NCBI GenBank assembly: GCA_946803715.1
Contig: CAMPET010000108.1
Location: 13,602-54,696, forward strand
Length of the DNA: 41,095 bases
DNA from: Beroe ovata
Lineage: Eukaryota > Ctenophora > Nuda > Beroida > Beroidae
Reading direction: 5' to 3'
Positions 24,101 through 34,900 of the stretch are shown piece after piece (positions within the stretch are counted from its first letter, which is position 1; each line of letters opens with the position of its first letter). A program made the position numbers and the translations under genes. A model generated the notes under the pieces. The model ran no database searches. It had not been told where the DNA came from and saw only the letters and a list, made by a program, of their open reading frames with translations.

Positions 24101-27100
24101 GTTTGTCTAGTATAGAAGAAGCGAAAACGGTCACGTTACTATGTTAATTTGGCTTGACCTCATGCATTTGCAATAGAGTTATTTTCAAAGGAACCGATTA
24201 GGGATACTCAATCTCCCCCTTCTTAGGCTGACAAAAGCGTGGTGTCACAGGGAGGGAGCGTATTGTTATGCGCATAATTATGACATGAATCCCATCACAT
24301 GATTCCCTATATATCCATTGTCAGTCATGGAGGCTCATGACATAAGCAGGAATCCTTTGTTTTAACCACCTATGCAGTGGTTAACTCTGTAATGGTACAC
24401 ACGCGCGTTGCTTTAATCCAGGACATGGCCGCTCGTAGCGTGACTTCTGATCGTGCTATCGCGCGCCCTGTTTGCCCAGATCTTACTCAGTCTCGACTTG
24501 CTTGATTTAACCATTAGTTACTGACTTTTGATGGTTAGGATAACCACACCTATTTCTCTATAGAATGTAAATCTTCCCGGAATGTTTACACAATTACTGA
24601 TAGGTTTCTGGATACTGGTTTTCAGCGCCCTTCACCAGTGTTGTAAGTACTGCTGCTATCGTGCGACGAGTTGACGAGAGATACTCACACATTTCTTATC
24701 CTATTATCACGAGACAGTGAGACACTCACACATTTCTTATCCTATTATCACGAGAGATACTCACACATTTCTTATCCTATTATCACGAGACACTCACACA
24801 GTTATTATCCTATATCCTGGAACAAATACTGCAAATTCCATCATTCACTCGGACTCTTATAATGTCCCCAGTTGCACGTGATGCCATGTTGAGGGTGAGG
24901 ATTTGCGACGATAGCGCAATGTTAGACAACCAGTACATTGAACTGAGAAGAAAAGACGTCCCTGCAGTGGTTGTGGCCGAGGAACAGCTGCTGGTGGAGT
25001 GTCAACAAGTGACAACACCACGGGCGTGGCTGTGCCCGATAACATTGACTGACAACAGTTGTCAAGATGCCTGCACTTTAGATTGGAACAACAGGAACGA
25101 TGGTGCCACGATATGTTTATCCAATGTATGTACGGAGTTTTCTCCGGCTGATCTTTCGACAGGCAAACAACGTCTTTTATCAGTGACAATTTTAGAGTTT
25201 TTTATCGATATCAATGCATCAGGTTAAGCTGGATGACGGTTCTGCCAGATACAACATGTATGTAGTGGGGGGTATATTGGAGGTGGACAATCAAATGACG
25301 GCAACTGTTTTCATGCCAGGTATCACAGTGATATTCGATTTGATAACAGCTGTTAACACCACTCATATACGTGCTAACATCAGTCTGTTTACACTACTCC
25401 TGCGATCGTTGACACCACTCGTAAGACATTGTGTTGACACCCCTGTCTATAGTGTTTTACCACAGCAATGTGCGAAGACGAATACCCTGGGGCAGAGGGA
25501 ATGCAATATCACCCCACGTTACCCGCAAGACACATGGATATCGTCACCCTAAGCTGTGGTGCGTTCTTTGCCCCGGTTTCAACAGTAGAGTTGACATGTG
25601 ATAAGGGGGAATGGGAAATCGACGGAGACTTAGTCACGTGTACTCGGAAAGGTATACAGCGAAAACCCGTACAGCGGCAAGCAATCTTTGCGGATTCTTG
25701 CGGATCGAACGAAATATACGCCATCGATTTAGGTTGAGCTCTATCGATGACATTAGACCTGAATAGCCGTTGAGGAACGGCTTTTCAGAAATTAATCAAC
25801 CCATGAACTAGGCTACTATCTCATGAAATTTACCAAGAATAAAGAGACTTGATGATGACTTGCTCTATTAATGAGTAAGCAATAATAAAGTTCTAGAACC
25901 CACTTATAAGCTTATACTACAGTTGTATAAGATCGTCATATCCAGTTGAGTCTCCAGATCTCACATTCAGACCCACCCACCACGGCTTGGTAAGACAGCG
26001 TGATCACTGGGAAATGGTAAGTGGAGAGCTTTCCTTCGTCTGAGTGCGCAATTTCTTTGTTTCTCATCATTGCCACTGTTCGCTGACTGAATAATATATC
26101 TCAGGTTGAACACACCAGTCACCATAGTGACAAAGAAGAGAGATGACCTAGCCTGTACTGAAAAAAGCCCTGTTCTACGTTTTGACAGTGAAAATCAGTG
26201 GAATTATACACTCAAACAATCCGTCAACGATTATTAAACGACATTATTCATCAATGATCAATTAATTCCGATATATCATTTTCCATTGGACTTGAGTTAC
26301 TGTTTTTCTGGAATTCAGTAATTTCGGACAACTTTATGGTTTGTAAGATGAGATGTCTATAAGAATGTCTATAAGAATGTCTATAAGACGTCTAATAATC
26401 TAATCATTTTGAGAGAATTCATAAGAATCGCCTCGTGCCTTGAATATGAGATCAAGATCATAGAATTACCTGAAAAGTACACTTCAACTGAATCCTCTTA
26501 TCCTCTAAACAATGCTAGTAAAGTAGTAAAGCAGCATGTTATTGAAAGTAACATGTAATGTAGATACCATATATTTTAATGTACTGTAAGATGCGTGTAT
26601 TAGGTACACAGGCATTACTCTATGCAGAAGCTACTAACAGTAGTAGGTAGGCATGTATATTTTGCATTATCAAAGAAATTGATGTTATTAGCGAGATTAG
26701 TAGCTGCCAATAACGAGGGTAACTGCTTATTCCTAACCTACAATCGAAGATCATTTCTTGGTAACACTTACTAAAGAGGTTATCAATGAGTGACATCCAA
26801 AATCATGCAATCAAGGTTACCCTTTAGGTTACACTCCTGGTTACACTCTAAGGTTACACTCTAAGGTTACACGACTCCAGATGTCTGGGGTCTCTAAGTT
26901 ACGCTCCCTCTTATCAAGCCCTGATTGTAACAAGGTAACACAGGTGCTAGTTACGGCTANCATTACTCTATGCAGAAGCTACTAACAGTAGTAAGTAGGC
27001 ATGTATATTTTGCATTATTAAAGAAATGGATGTTATTAGCGAGATTATAGTAGCTGCTAATAATGCCTGTAACTGCTTATTCTCAGCAGATACTTGGGAC

Positions 27101-29413
27101 TAACCTTCAAACCTACAATCAAAGATCATTTCTTGGTAACACGTGGTAATACTAAAGAGGTTGTCAATAAGTGATATCCCAAATCATGCAATAAAGGTTA
27201 CCCTTTAGGTTATACTTTAGGTTACACTTTAAGGTTACACTCTAAGGTTACACGACTCCAGATGTCTGGTGTCTCTAAGTTACGCTCCCTCTTATCAAGC
27301 CCTGATTGTAACATTGTAACAAGGTAACACAGGTGCTAGTTACGGCTAGAAACCTAAAACCAGTGATACTGCGCACAGAATGACTTGTGTAATAATAAGC
27401 AGTTAGGACAAGGAGACATGGGAGTAGCAGCATCACTCGAGACAGCAGCTATAATCACCCTGGAAATCTCCCAAAGTGACGGTTTGCAAATAATGAATAT
27501 TTCCGTGAGAAATGGAACTTTAAACACTTTCTAACACTTTCAATTCACTCAGCACGGAAAAGACCGACGCTGCGTTGGTTCTCAAGTGTACATTGTACAT
27601 GGGCCTAGTACCATTCCCAAATGGTGCTTATATGCACATGGTGCATCCACACGCAATAAGACCCCAATCCCCCCACCCCTACTAACCAGTATCTGAGTGT
27701 TGGTTTTGGTTCTCAGTTCCTTGATAGTGTCGCCACTCTTGCCGATAACGGCTCCCGTTATCGAGTTGGGGAAGAGAACCTCAAGTCTCACTTCATCTCC
27801 GTCCTCAGCTGAGTTCTCCTGTGGTGAAACGGTGTCTTCAAACACAAGGAAATACCTCCTGAAATTGTCTACCAACTCGTGAAATTAAAGAATAATCTCT
27901 TGATTTATTTCTGAGACGCACGAAACAATCTTGAAACACGGAAACTTGTTGATTGTTATAGGAGTGGATTTGGAATACGAGTTGCTCGGAGGTTGTGTAC
28001 CTCGCAACACAGAGTACACGACTGTGTAACACTGGCAGGTGTTCATTGCTGTCAGACACATGCGTAATGTGTATTAGTTGGCACAATGCCATCATTGATT
28101 ACTGGACATGTCTTGCACTAAAGCATAGTGTGTGTTGTACTACTATAGCACTTGCATTGCATAAGCAAAGCGTGTGTGTTGTACTCATAGCATATGATAG
28201 TACATGTCATTGTTCATACCTAACTCTGAGTTTTATGTTAATGTCGAGAGTACTGACTCGACAATACTGACAAATGTCACATGTCACATGTCAATAAAAC
28301 ACAAGGTAAGTATCAACTATCATACCTCTAGTCTGGAAGCAATGAGGTAGCACGCTGCCACTATCTGACAAATTGACCCGGTCAGTACGACTTCTCTGTA
28401 GTAAGTTCCACTGTCAGTATCCGACGAACTGATCTTGATCTTCGCTTCCGACTGAGGGATTGCGAGGGTGAGAATCACGCAGAAATCTGTGGGAGTGAGA
28501 ATCACACAGCAATCTGCGGGCTGTGAAAGAGAATTGAGAACTGCGGGAGTGAGAATCACGCAGCAATCTGTGGGCTGTGAAAGAGAATTGAGAACTGTGG
28601 GAGTGTTTGTGTGTCACACAGCAATTATAGACGTTCATGAGACTCCTCAATAACTTGGCCACATGAAATACAAACATCTCATCAAAATATCCATAAGTGA
28701 GTCAACATTGTACACTGTACAATGTATAAGTTTTTGCCACCATTGTACAACACCCTGGACTATTCAGGACACATACCAATTCAGATACGCACTTATAGCG
28801 AATGACTGAGTGTTGCTATAGCTTTTGTTGCTACGCAACTATTGTTGCTGTACACGAGTACATCAACCTGTACAACACACCTATTGTTGTCTTTAATGTC
28901 CATCGTGTACAATGACAAACTATGTTCTTCTATGATCTCAAGAATTGTAATGCCTATGAATAACGATCTAACTCTTTATTCTTGGAACAGGACCTTTTTG
29001 GTGCACGATTTATTCAACATTCTGAGTAGGTATAAGTCTAATGAAAGTAATCAATCTCTGAGAACAGTGCCATTAACATCTAATTATTGTTAATTGATGT
29101 GCTTAATTCATTAACTTCAACTACCAAATATAGCCTACACCATGATCATTGATCATTGATCATAGAACTACTATACTGAATAGAGAACACCCAGAACATT
29201 TGAATGATAATGAGATATCACACTGGATCACATTGAGTGTGTGTGCGTGAGTGATAGAAAGGTTGAGTGTGCGTGTTAGAGAGAGAGAGTGTGTGTGTGT
29301 GTATGTGTATGTGTGTGTATGTGTATGTGTGTGTATGTGTATGTGTGACGTTTGTGTGTGTGTGTGTGTCTGTGTCTGTGTGTGTCTGTGTTTTTTTTTT
29401 TNNNNNNNNNNNN

Positions 29414-29444
<31 letters not shown>

Positions 29445-30263
29445 GAAAGTGAAGAGAGGATCGTATTACAAATGGGACGGGAAATTTGATATAACAACAC
29501 ACTTCCCCTTCTCTCCCTCCAGTATTATTATCCTCCACATTCACGCCAAAGTACTGACGCAACAGCTACTGACGCAACAGCTACTGACGCAACAGCTACT
29601 GACACTTTATAGCACCTGCTACTGTCGAAGAGACATTCTGTGTATAGCATGACGTGTGTACACTGTACAGTGTGGCCTGCCTTTTGTGTGTATTGAAGTT
29701 CGAATGGATGCATGAAATTTACAATTGTTCGCTACGAAACTATGTACTTTATGAAAAGTCAGCTTTTGTACACAGAGCGAAACAGTAAATGACGTTCACG
29801 TGTACTTAATGCGACTCTTTGAGCAAAAACGCACCTCACTCACTCACTCACTCACTCACTCACTCTCTCACTCACTCAGTCACTCAAATTCCGGCACAAA
29901 ACTGTGAAAAACAACTCACGTCTTCTCTGATGGAGTTGATCGTTGCACCTTTTCTACCAATGATAGCTCCAATGTCCTGTGTGATGAGATAGTGTTTGAC
30001 TCAAATTTCACCAAGTTCTACACTATGTATCATCTACTGAGTAGATACATGCTATCACTTTGAGCAAAGCAGCAGCCAATGACTGATAGGTAATTGAAGC
30101 CAGCGTCCGACGATTGAAAGTGGAATAATATCTGACCAACTTTCAATGATATTACAGGACGTATACAGAATGATACAGAGCCCATGGAGAAACAACTTAC
30201 ACGGGATGGGAGAAGGATGCGGAAAGTTACATTGCTATCTTCGTCTATGTCTTCCGGGAGCAT
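19118..30263 (-). CDS. Triple-KH RNA-binding protein, PCBP/hnRNP K family
   Basis: This family binds C-rich single-stranded RNA and controls mRNA stability, splicing and translation. Eight in-phase exons on the complement: 30201–30263, 29920–29976, 28326–28451, 27687–27818, 23842–23949 (allelic copy 21489–21596), 20933–21037, 19579–19656, 19118–19288; 279 residues, shorter than human PCBP or hnRNP K. KH1 spans ~12–82 with the loop G28-R-K-G31. KH2 spans ~92–162 with G108-K-S-G111 and the PCBP-like GSTDRSICVTG. KH3 spans ~218–279 with G230-K-N-G233 and IRQIRDLSQAQIRI. A Ser/Pro-rich linker separates KH2 and KH3. The protein ends directly after KH3 (KYLINYQ). Every exon boundary fits phase 0. 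The ATG follows a strong acceptor-like tract by one base, so a 5' UTR exon is likely. Confidence 0.88.
20187..20322. repeat. (TG)n-rich microsatellite in KH-gene intron
   Basis: Imperfect TG/TGTGTA/TGGGTG dinucleotide tract. The His-Thr and Cys-Val open frames over it are artefacts. Confidence 0.9.
20494..20519. repeat. 26-bp perfect palindrome built of TGTACA cores
   Basis: CACTGTACAGTGT is followed directly by its own reverse complement. The half-palindrome ACACTGTACAGTGT recurs near 29654, and related TGTACA palindromes lie near 28708 and 27590, all in this gene's introns or flanks. Confidence 0.8.
22327..22530 (+). repeat. 30–39-bp minisatellite upstream of the sushi-domain gene
   Basis: Units of CTCACACATTTCTTATCC plus TATTATCACGAGACA, sometimes with GTGAGA added, repeat about six times. 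The allelic copies at 23151–23290 and 24678–24817 have four units, so the array varies in length between haplotypes. Confidence 0.85.
22578..22974 (+). CDS. Allelic fragment of the sushi-domain gene
   Basis: The first exon (22578–22841) and the start of the second (22938–22974) match 24862–25125 and 25223–25259. Differences include Glu for Asp at residue 7 (ARE versus ARD) and DDARICL versus DGATICL. It stops at the contig end. It should not be counted as a separate gene unless long reads show both copies. Confidence 0.5.
23335..23481 (+). CDS. Second redundant fragment of sushi-gene exon 1
   Basis: Matches 24862–25008 base for base as far as I can see and ends at the N at 23482. It is most likely assembly redundancy. 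Confidence 0.5.
24862..25737 (+). CDS. Sushi (CCP)-domain protein nested in a KH-gene intron, partial model
   Basis: Three exons join in phase: 24862–25125, 25223–25319, 25466–25737, giving 210 residues opposite to the host gene. The third exon encodes a sushi-like module with four Cys and a Trp between the last two: MCEDEYPG, LSCGAFFAP, LTCDKGEWEIDGD, VTCTRK. Sushi modules occur in secreted or surface adhesion and complement-type proteins. The first two exons form a Cys-containing region that I do not recognise (LRVRICDDSAML, WLCPITLTDNSCQDACTLDW, DDGSARYNMYVVGG). The ATG at 24862 gives no signal peptide and lies in TCCCCAG, a possible acceptor, so a 5' exon may be missing. The end may instead splice at 25651 (GTATAC). 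Allelic fragments lie at 22578–22974 and 23335–23481. Confidence 0.5.
26612..27349 (+). repeat. ~350–390-bp direct repeat around N at 26960 (allelic contigs)
   Basis: 26612–26959 and 26961–27349 both run from CATTACTCTATGCAGAAG to GTGCTAGTTACGGCTA, with substitutions and insertions in copy 2 (one of ~30 bp near 27085). Each copy contains 2–4 tandem AGGTTACACTCT units. The remaining 25738–27580 stretch is intron with nothing coding that I can support. Confidence 0.75.
28474..28610. repeat. ~73-bp tandem repeat in a KH-gene intron
   Basis: The unit GGGAGTGAGAATCACRCAGC followed by AATCTGYGGGCTGTGAAAG and AGAATTGAGAACTG occurs about twice, with partial copies at either end. It lies just upstream of the third coding exon on the complement. 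Confidence 0.75.
29279..29442. repeat. (TG)n microsatellite with 12-N gap
   Basis: TG/TGTATG dinucleotide tract ending in a T10 run, Ns at 29402–29413, then more TG. Open frames across it are artefacts. Confidence 0.9.
29552..29612 (+). repeat. 15-bp minisatellite (ACTGACGCAACAGCT)n
   Basis: Three perfect 15-bp units and a partial fourth in a KH-gene intron. Confidence 0.9.
29836..29886. repeat. (CACT)n microsatellite
   Basis: About eleven CACT/CTCT units next to the second coding exon of the KH gene; on the transcribed strand this reads AGTG and lies just downstream of the donor. Confidence 0.9.
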
Positions 30264-30556
30264 CCTAGGAGAGGGGGAAGGGGGGCTTCACCCCGATACA
30301 ACAGGGTTAGCCGATATATTTGTTACCGTACACATGCATTATCGCGATAAAGTATATCATCGTGATCTTAATGATTATTTGATACCTACCACGCGGCATC
30401 TCAATGAAAAAACTTGTTGATCAAGCCTATGGTGAATTTGGAAGAACAATATCTGAATCGATCATCGAGGCGTTTGAAACATCGCCGCGCAACTTATCAA
30501 CAGCTCAACTTTAAATTCGAATAAATGACTGTATCCAATCAAATCTAAAACTTCCA
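30264..30556. other. Short spacer between R3H gene stop and KH gene start
   Basis: Only 293 bp separate the two genes on the − strand. Reading the complement, a C/T-rich tract ends in TCTCCTAG one base before the KH-gene ATG, and a plausible donor (GTAGGT) lies near 30388. A short 5' UTR intron of about 125 bp would therefore fit. Confidence 0.6.
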
Positions 30557-31668
30557 TCAGGAAACACGCCTGTTCTTAACACTTTTCGAAATTCCTAAAT
30601 GACGGGACATGATATTGACTGCTGCTGATCTATCTACCAAGTTCCTTGGCTTGGCAGGTAACAGCTTATCACACTGGGACATGATGTGCAGGACGTTAAC
30701 TGTTTCTTGAGCAAGGCCGCTATCATCGAATTCTGACACTAATCTGAGGTCGTCCCCAAATGATTTGACTATTTCATCTCTAGTTTCCCCACAGTTCGTT
30801 AGTAAAATATGGTCATACTTATCATCAGGCAACCTCACTTCGTAACAGTTGACGAGACCCTGTCTGTAATAGGATTTCAGTGCTCTTCTGATTTCAATAT
30901 ACTTTGATCCTCGAGACACTACTACAAAAGGGAAGTTCTCTCTGAAGTCCATGCTGAGTTTATCAACTGCTGAGACAAATATTTCAAAATTGTGGCGTGG
31001 CTGGTCTAACCTGGTTATGACAGAATCCCCAGTGCGGAAAGAAAATTCGTTCAAGTGACTTTCAAAGGCTTGCCCCTCAGGCGTATCGATGATTTTCACG
31101 TCTGATGATTGTGATTTGAAAATGATGGGATGCCGGTCTGGCTCAACTCCAACGGAAACTGTCCGAAATGCTGGGTGGTTTTGTAATACATTGTGCAGTA
31201 GGAAACGTAACTTTGCTGAGAAAGCGGGGAAGATGGTGGCACTTGGTCTGCTGTTCTGGACACTGTCCTCTATACTGGCTATTTCCTTCTCAAGAAGAGA
31301 CTTGAAACATTCCTCAATCGGACTGCTATCACACATATTGTACAGATTGCCGGCGATACAAAACTAAAAGCATGGCATATTTTAGGGTTCCATTTAGCAA
31401 TATCAAATATACAGTAAGAGGGAATGCGGTGATATCACAATAATTCGAATGGGCTTCGTCGTGTAGAATCTACATTGTAGATGTAATCGGTACAAAAAAA
31501 CAAACAAAATTTCACGCAAGGGAGTGACAAAATACAAAGGTAGGAAGATATTACATACATGTACTCAATATAACAGAAAATCAAAACCGTGAATTCATTC
31601 AAATACAAACATTCATCATCAAGTGTCTGGATCTCTTGCCAATGATACCTGCAGTAGTCAAGCTTCAT
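30557..31668 (-). CDS. R3H-domain protein, R3HCC1-like
   Basis: Two in-phase exons on the complement (31588–31668 and 30557–31363) give 295 residues. The R3H signature R-x-x-x-H is R80/H84 in FSAKLRFLLHN, followed by VSVGVEPDRHPIIF; R3H domains bind single-stranded nucleic acid. After ~60 linker residues the C-terminal half has a pattern of strands and helices (FPFVVVSRGSKYIEIRRAL, YDHILLTNCGETRDEIVKSF) resembling the divergent RRM-like region of R3HCC1/R3HCC1L. That family assignment is inference; the R3H call is stronger. The ATG at 31668 is chosen because an acceptor-like tract (CTTTTTATGCAG) sits two bases upstream. It starts 240 bp after the WASHC4 stop on the same strand. Confidence 0.65.
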
Positions 31669-31908
31669 CACTGCATAAAAAGACAATTGTCATAAAAATC
31701 AACACAATTACAATTCAAGATAAAAATTGTCTGATCATTCTCACAAAATTCAACATAAAATTATCATCGCCATCTCACACAATCCGATCCCTAAGTCACA
31801 GTAAGGGTGAAACAAATTGTCACTGATAATTAGTCAGCTCCATGGATTGAATATTACATTATGACACTTTGAATGCGAATCAGAAAACTTAAACAATGCA
31901 ACTTGTCA

Positions 31909-34900
31909 TCAGCTTTGGCTTGGTTCTGCTTCAGGTATCTCTGTTGTCGATACGGGAATTTTGTCAGAGTTAATGGGAATATCTTCCAAATCTGTTCTAA
32001 AGAATATCCTTGCACTGCTGAGAGAGTAGTAGAGCAGTTCAAATTCTTGTCGATACTGATCTAAACGTTTCATTGTCAGGGTGTTAGTTTGGTTCAGTTT
32101 TACATCAGAAGCCGCCTGTTTTCGGCTTTCCTTCACTGCTTTCTCCTCAGAATTGAACTTATTATTGACACTTTGGAACCAGTGAAGAGAATCAAAAGCA
32201 GAGTATTGGTCGAGCAGCTTTAGAATGTAAGCTATGCCCATACTAAATCCATCGTCAGTGAACGTAGCTCCAATCTTATTCTTCTTATTTATCTTTTCTT
32301 TTCCGTTCATCATTTGTTCCACGAAATTCAAGGTCAGGGGTGGTATGATGATGTAAAAGTTCTTGAGATGCTGATTTTTGGGGCCACAAAGTGACTTTGA
32401 AAAAACATCAACGAGCATCTTGAAATATGCAGTTCCATCTGCAAAGTTCTTTGTAAGGTTATCCAGCACACTGTCCAGAAGAGCGCCAGCTCGACAGGTA
32501 TCACTTGGTAGTCCCTCTTCCTTGGTAAGATCTTCCAGATTGAGGATGCCATCGAGATCTGGTACGAACCTCATTGCATTTGCACAAGCGTGAATCCCAC
32601 CAGATCTTATCATCCGAATATATCCCATGGCATTGCCTATGTGTGTGATGAGTATTCTAAACTGATCAAGGAATGACAAGCCTTCAGGTGTCAACCCGAG
32701 TTTTCGGATGCCCCTATTGAACTTATCTGCTTTTTCATAAGGATAACATTGATCAAACTCCTCTTTATGCTCCTTGAAATATCGAGCATCTTTCACAAGC
32801 CTTGAGTAGATGTGATCATCATACAGAAATTGGGAGAAGACATAGAACTTCTTCCGAAGGTACTGAAATGTGAAGTTTACTGTAGTGTTCATGATACCAG
32901 TGCCATGAGTTCTTATGGAATTAGCAATGTGTCGTATGTTGATGGTGTTGAGATGCTTGTTGTTACTGGACTGCTCAATGAATATCTGGTTGTTGAGGTT
33001 ATATGAATACCTTGATACAAACACATGGATGTTCCTCATTATCTCCAAAACATCGATACCTTGCTCGATTGTCTGGCTAGGTAGATGTGCTTCTATCATC
33101 TTCAGACCATACTTTTGATGGGCCAAATTCCCCATGATAGCATAAGATTGCCAGTCATGCAAAGCAACCGTAGTTAGATTGTAAAAAGTTGAATCGAGGT
33201 AGTGTGTCACATGGTTCTTTATATCGATATAACAATCGAAAAAACGGATTGGTTTTGCTGTGAGGAGAGCTGAGATATTTTTCATTCCAAATTTGAGAGG
33301 ATTTCTATCATCAAGCTGGAGATGTGCATGGGTGGACAGACGAAGATCTGTTTCAATTTCATTACAAAGAGGAGCAAGCACTTCCTTGTCGAAATGACCA
33401 TTGACTTCATTCTTGAGCATAGCTAATTTGTCAACATCAGCGCATAGATGTCTCATCAGCAGAATAGATCGACTGCAATCAGATAAGCCAGCAAAGAAGT
33501 ACTGTAAGTTGGGTGCAAGTGTTGGATTGCTGAATACATGAGAGAAATACACAGGGGCGACTGATCTGTGCCAATATAGAAATGAGGTGTCGCAAGCTTC
33601 TTTGACTTTTGTTTGATAATCAGTCACGAGTTCGAGTCTTTTCAATATGTTCACAAGCATGACATTCTCTTCTGATGGCAAAGCCTTTCCTTGTCTAGCG
33701 ACTTCAAGAGCCAGTTTACTTACTATTTTGCGGGGATGGCTAGCACATCCATTTATGCAATTAGCAATCAAATTATAAGCAGCAATGACATCAAGACTTG
33801 AATCAGAATATTTTCGGTCCTGAGTGAGCTTTTTCTTCAAGGTGTCTATGATTGTAAGGACTTTGAGAGAAAACTGTTGTACCAAATGAGATGAGGTTGT
33901 TGCAAACATTGTTTCCATTCCATGATACACACTTTCTATAGTTTTTATGAGTTGAATCAGCTCAATGCAACAGAGAACAGAGTTTTTTGTTATGGGTTTT
34001 GCGAGAGTGTAGTGCATATTCATAACCATCATAACTAGAGACGAAATATTCTTGGCAATCACTATTCCATTTACCATTTTGTTACAAATTCTTTCGAGAC
34101 CAGTCTGCACAGTACCATCCATGGAAGAACTATCAACCACATCAGAGCACCAAGCTGAAACTTGGTTCTTATATGCATCAATATCTTTGATCAATGCCTG
34201 GGTTATGTTTTGCAAGAAAACCTGCCTTGTGTTCACTACAGCTGCTTCCATTTTCTTATCTATCAATTTATTAGAATGTGGTATGCTGCGCTTCAAAAAA
34301 CTGGATAATGGTAACATAACAGGCCCAGTCAAGGGAATGAATGGCATTCTTTTATGGAGATCCCATATCTGTCTGAATGTTTTCTTATCCTGTGTATGAA
34401 AGACATTGCAGCTAAATATGAACAGAGAAATTGGAATGAGCAATGATAGTTGGAGTTCTTGATCTTTGGATGCTAGAGATGCAGCTTCATATGACACCAG
34501 AAGATTTGATATTGTATGTAAAAGTTCATTTTGAAAGCCATTTGATAAAGGATTGAGCTTTTGTCTAACACATGTTTGGAATATATGACCATCAAATAAC
34601 TCAACTTCAAGTGCTGTAAGAAGTCTCTCGAATGCAAAAAGCTTCTTCTCTTCAAAATTAAACTGATCAGACTTATGAACTGACCGAAGGATTGACCGAT
34701 AAAGGGACCAATGTTCATTCAAGAGACTACTATTTTCAATAACCTCATCAAGGACGATTTGCATCATGAATATGGTACCAAGTGCTTCAAAAATTGTCAA
34801 AAAATGAACTTCTTTGGTGAGTATTGATTGAGCAACATTTTCCTGGCCATACAAGATGTCAAGCTGATTGATGATATTCTTTGAGACATGTTGACACCTT

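Larger units (their letters stand above)
21159..25255 (+). repeat. Redundant contigs: 21159–22974 and 22976–23481 repeat parts of 23509–25255
   Basis: 21159–22974 aligns with 23509–25255 along its length, with scattered substitutions and small indels. 22976–23481 appears identical to 24503–25008. Single Ns at 21158, 22975 and 23482 mark the joins. The picture is haplotype A, then a fragment of haplotype B, then haplotype B in full. The KH2 exon copies differ only by one synonymous base, whereas the sushi-gene copies have amino-acid changes. Confidence 0.8.
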
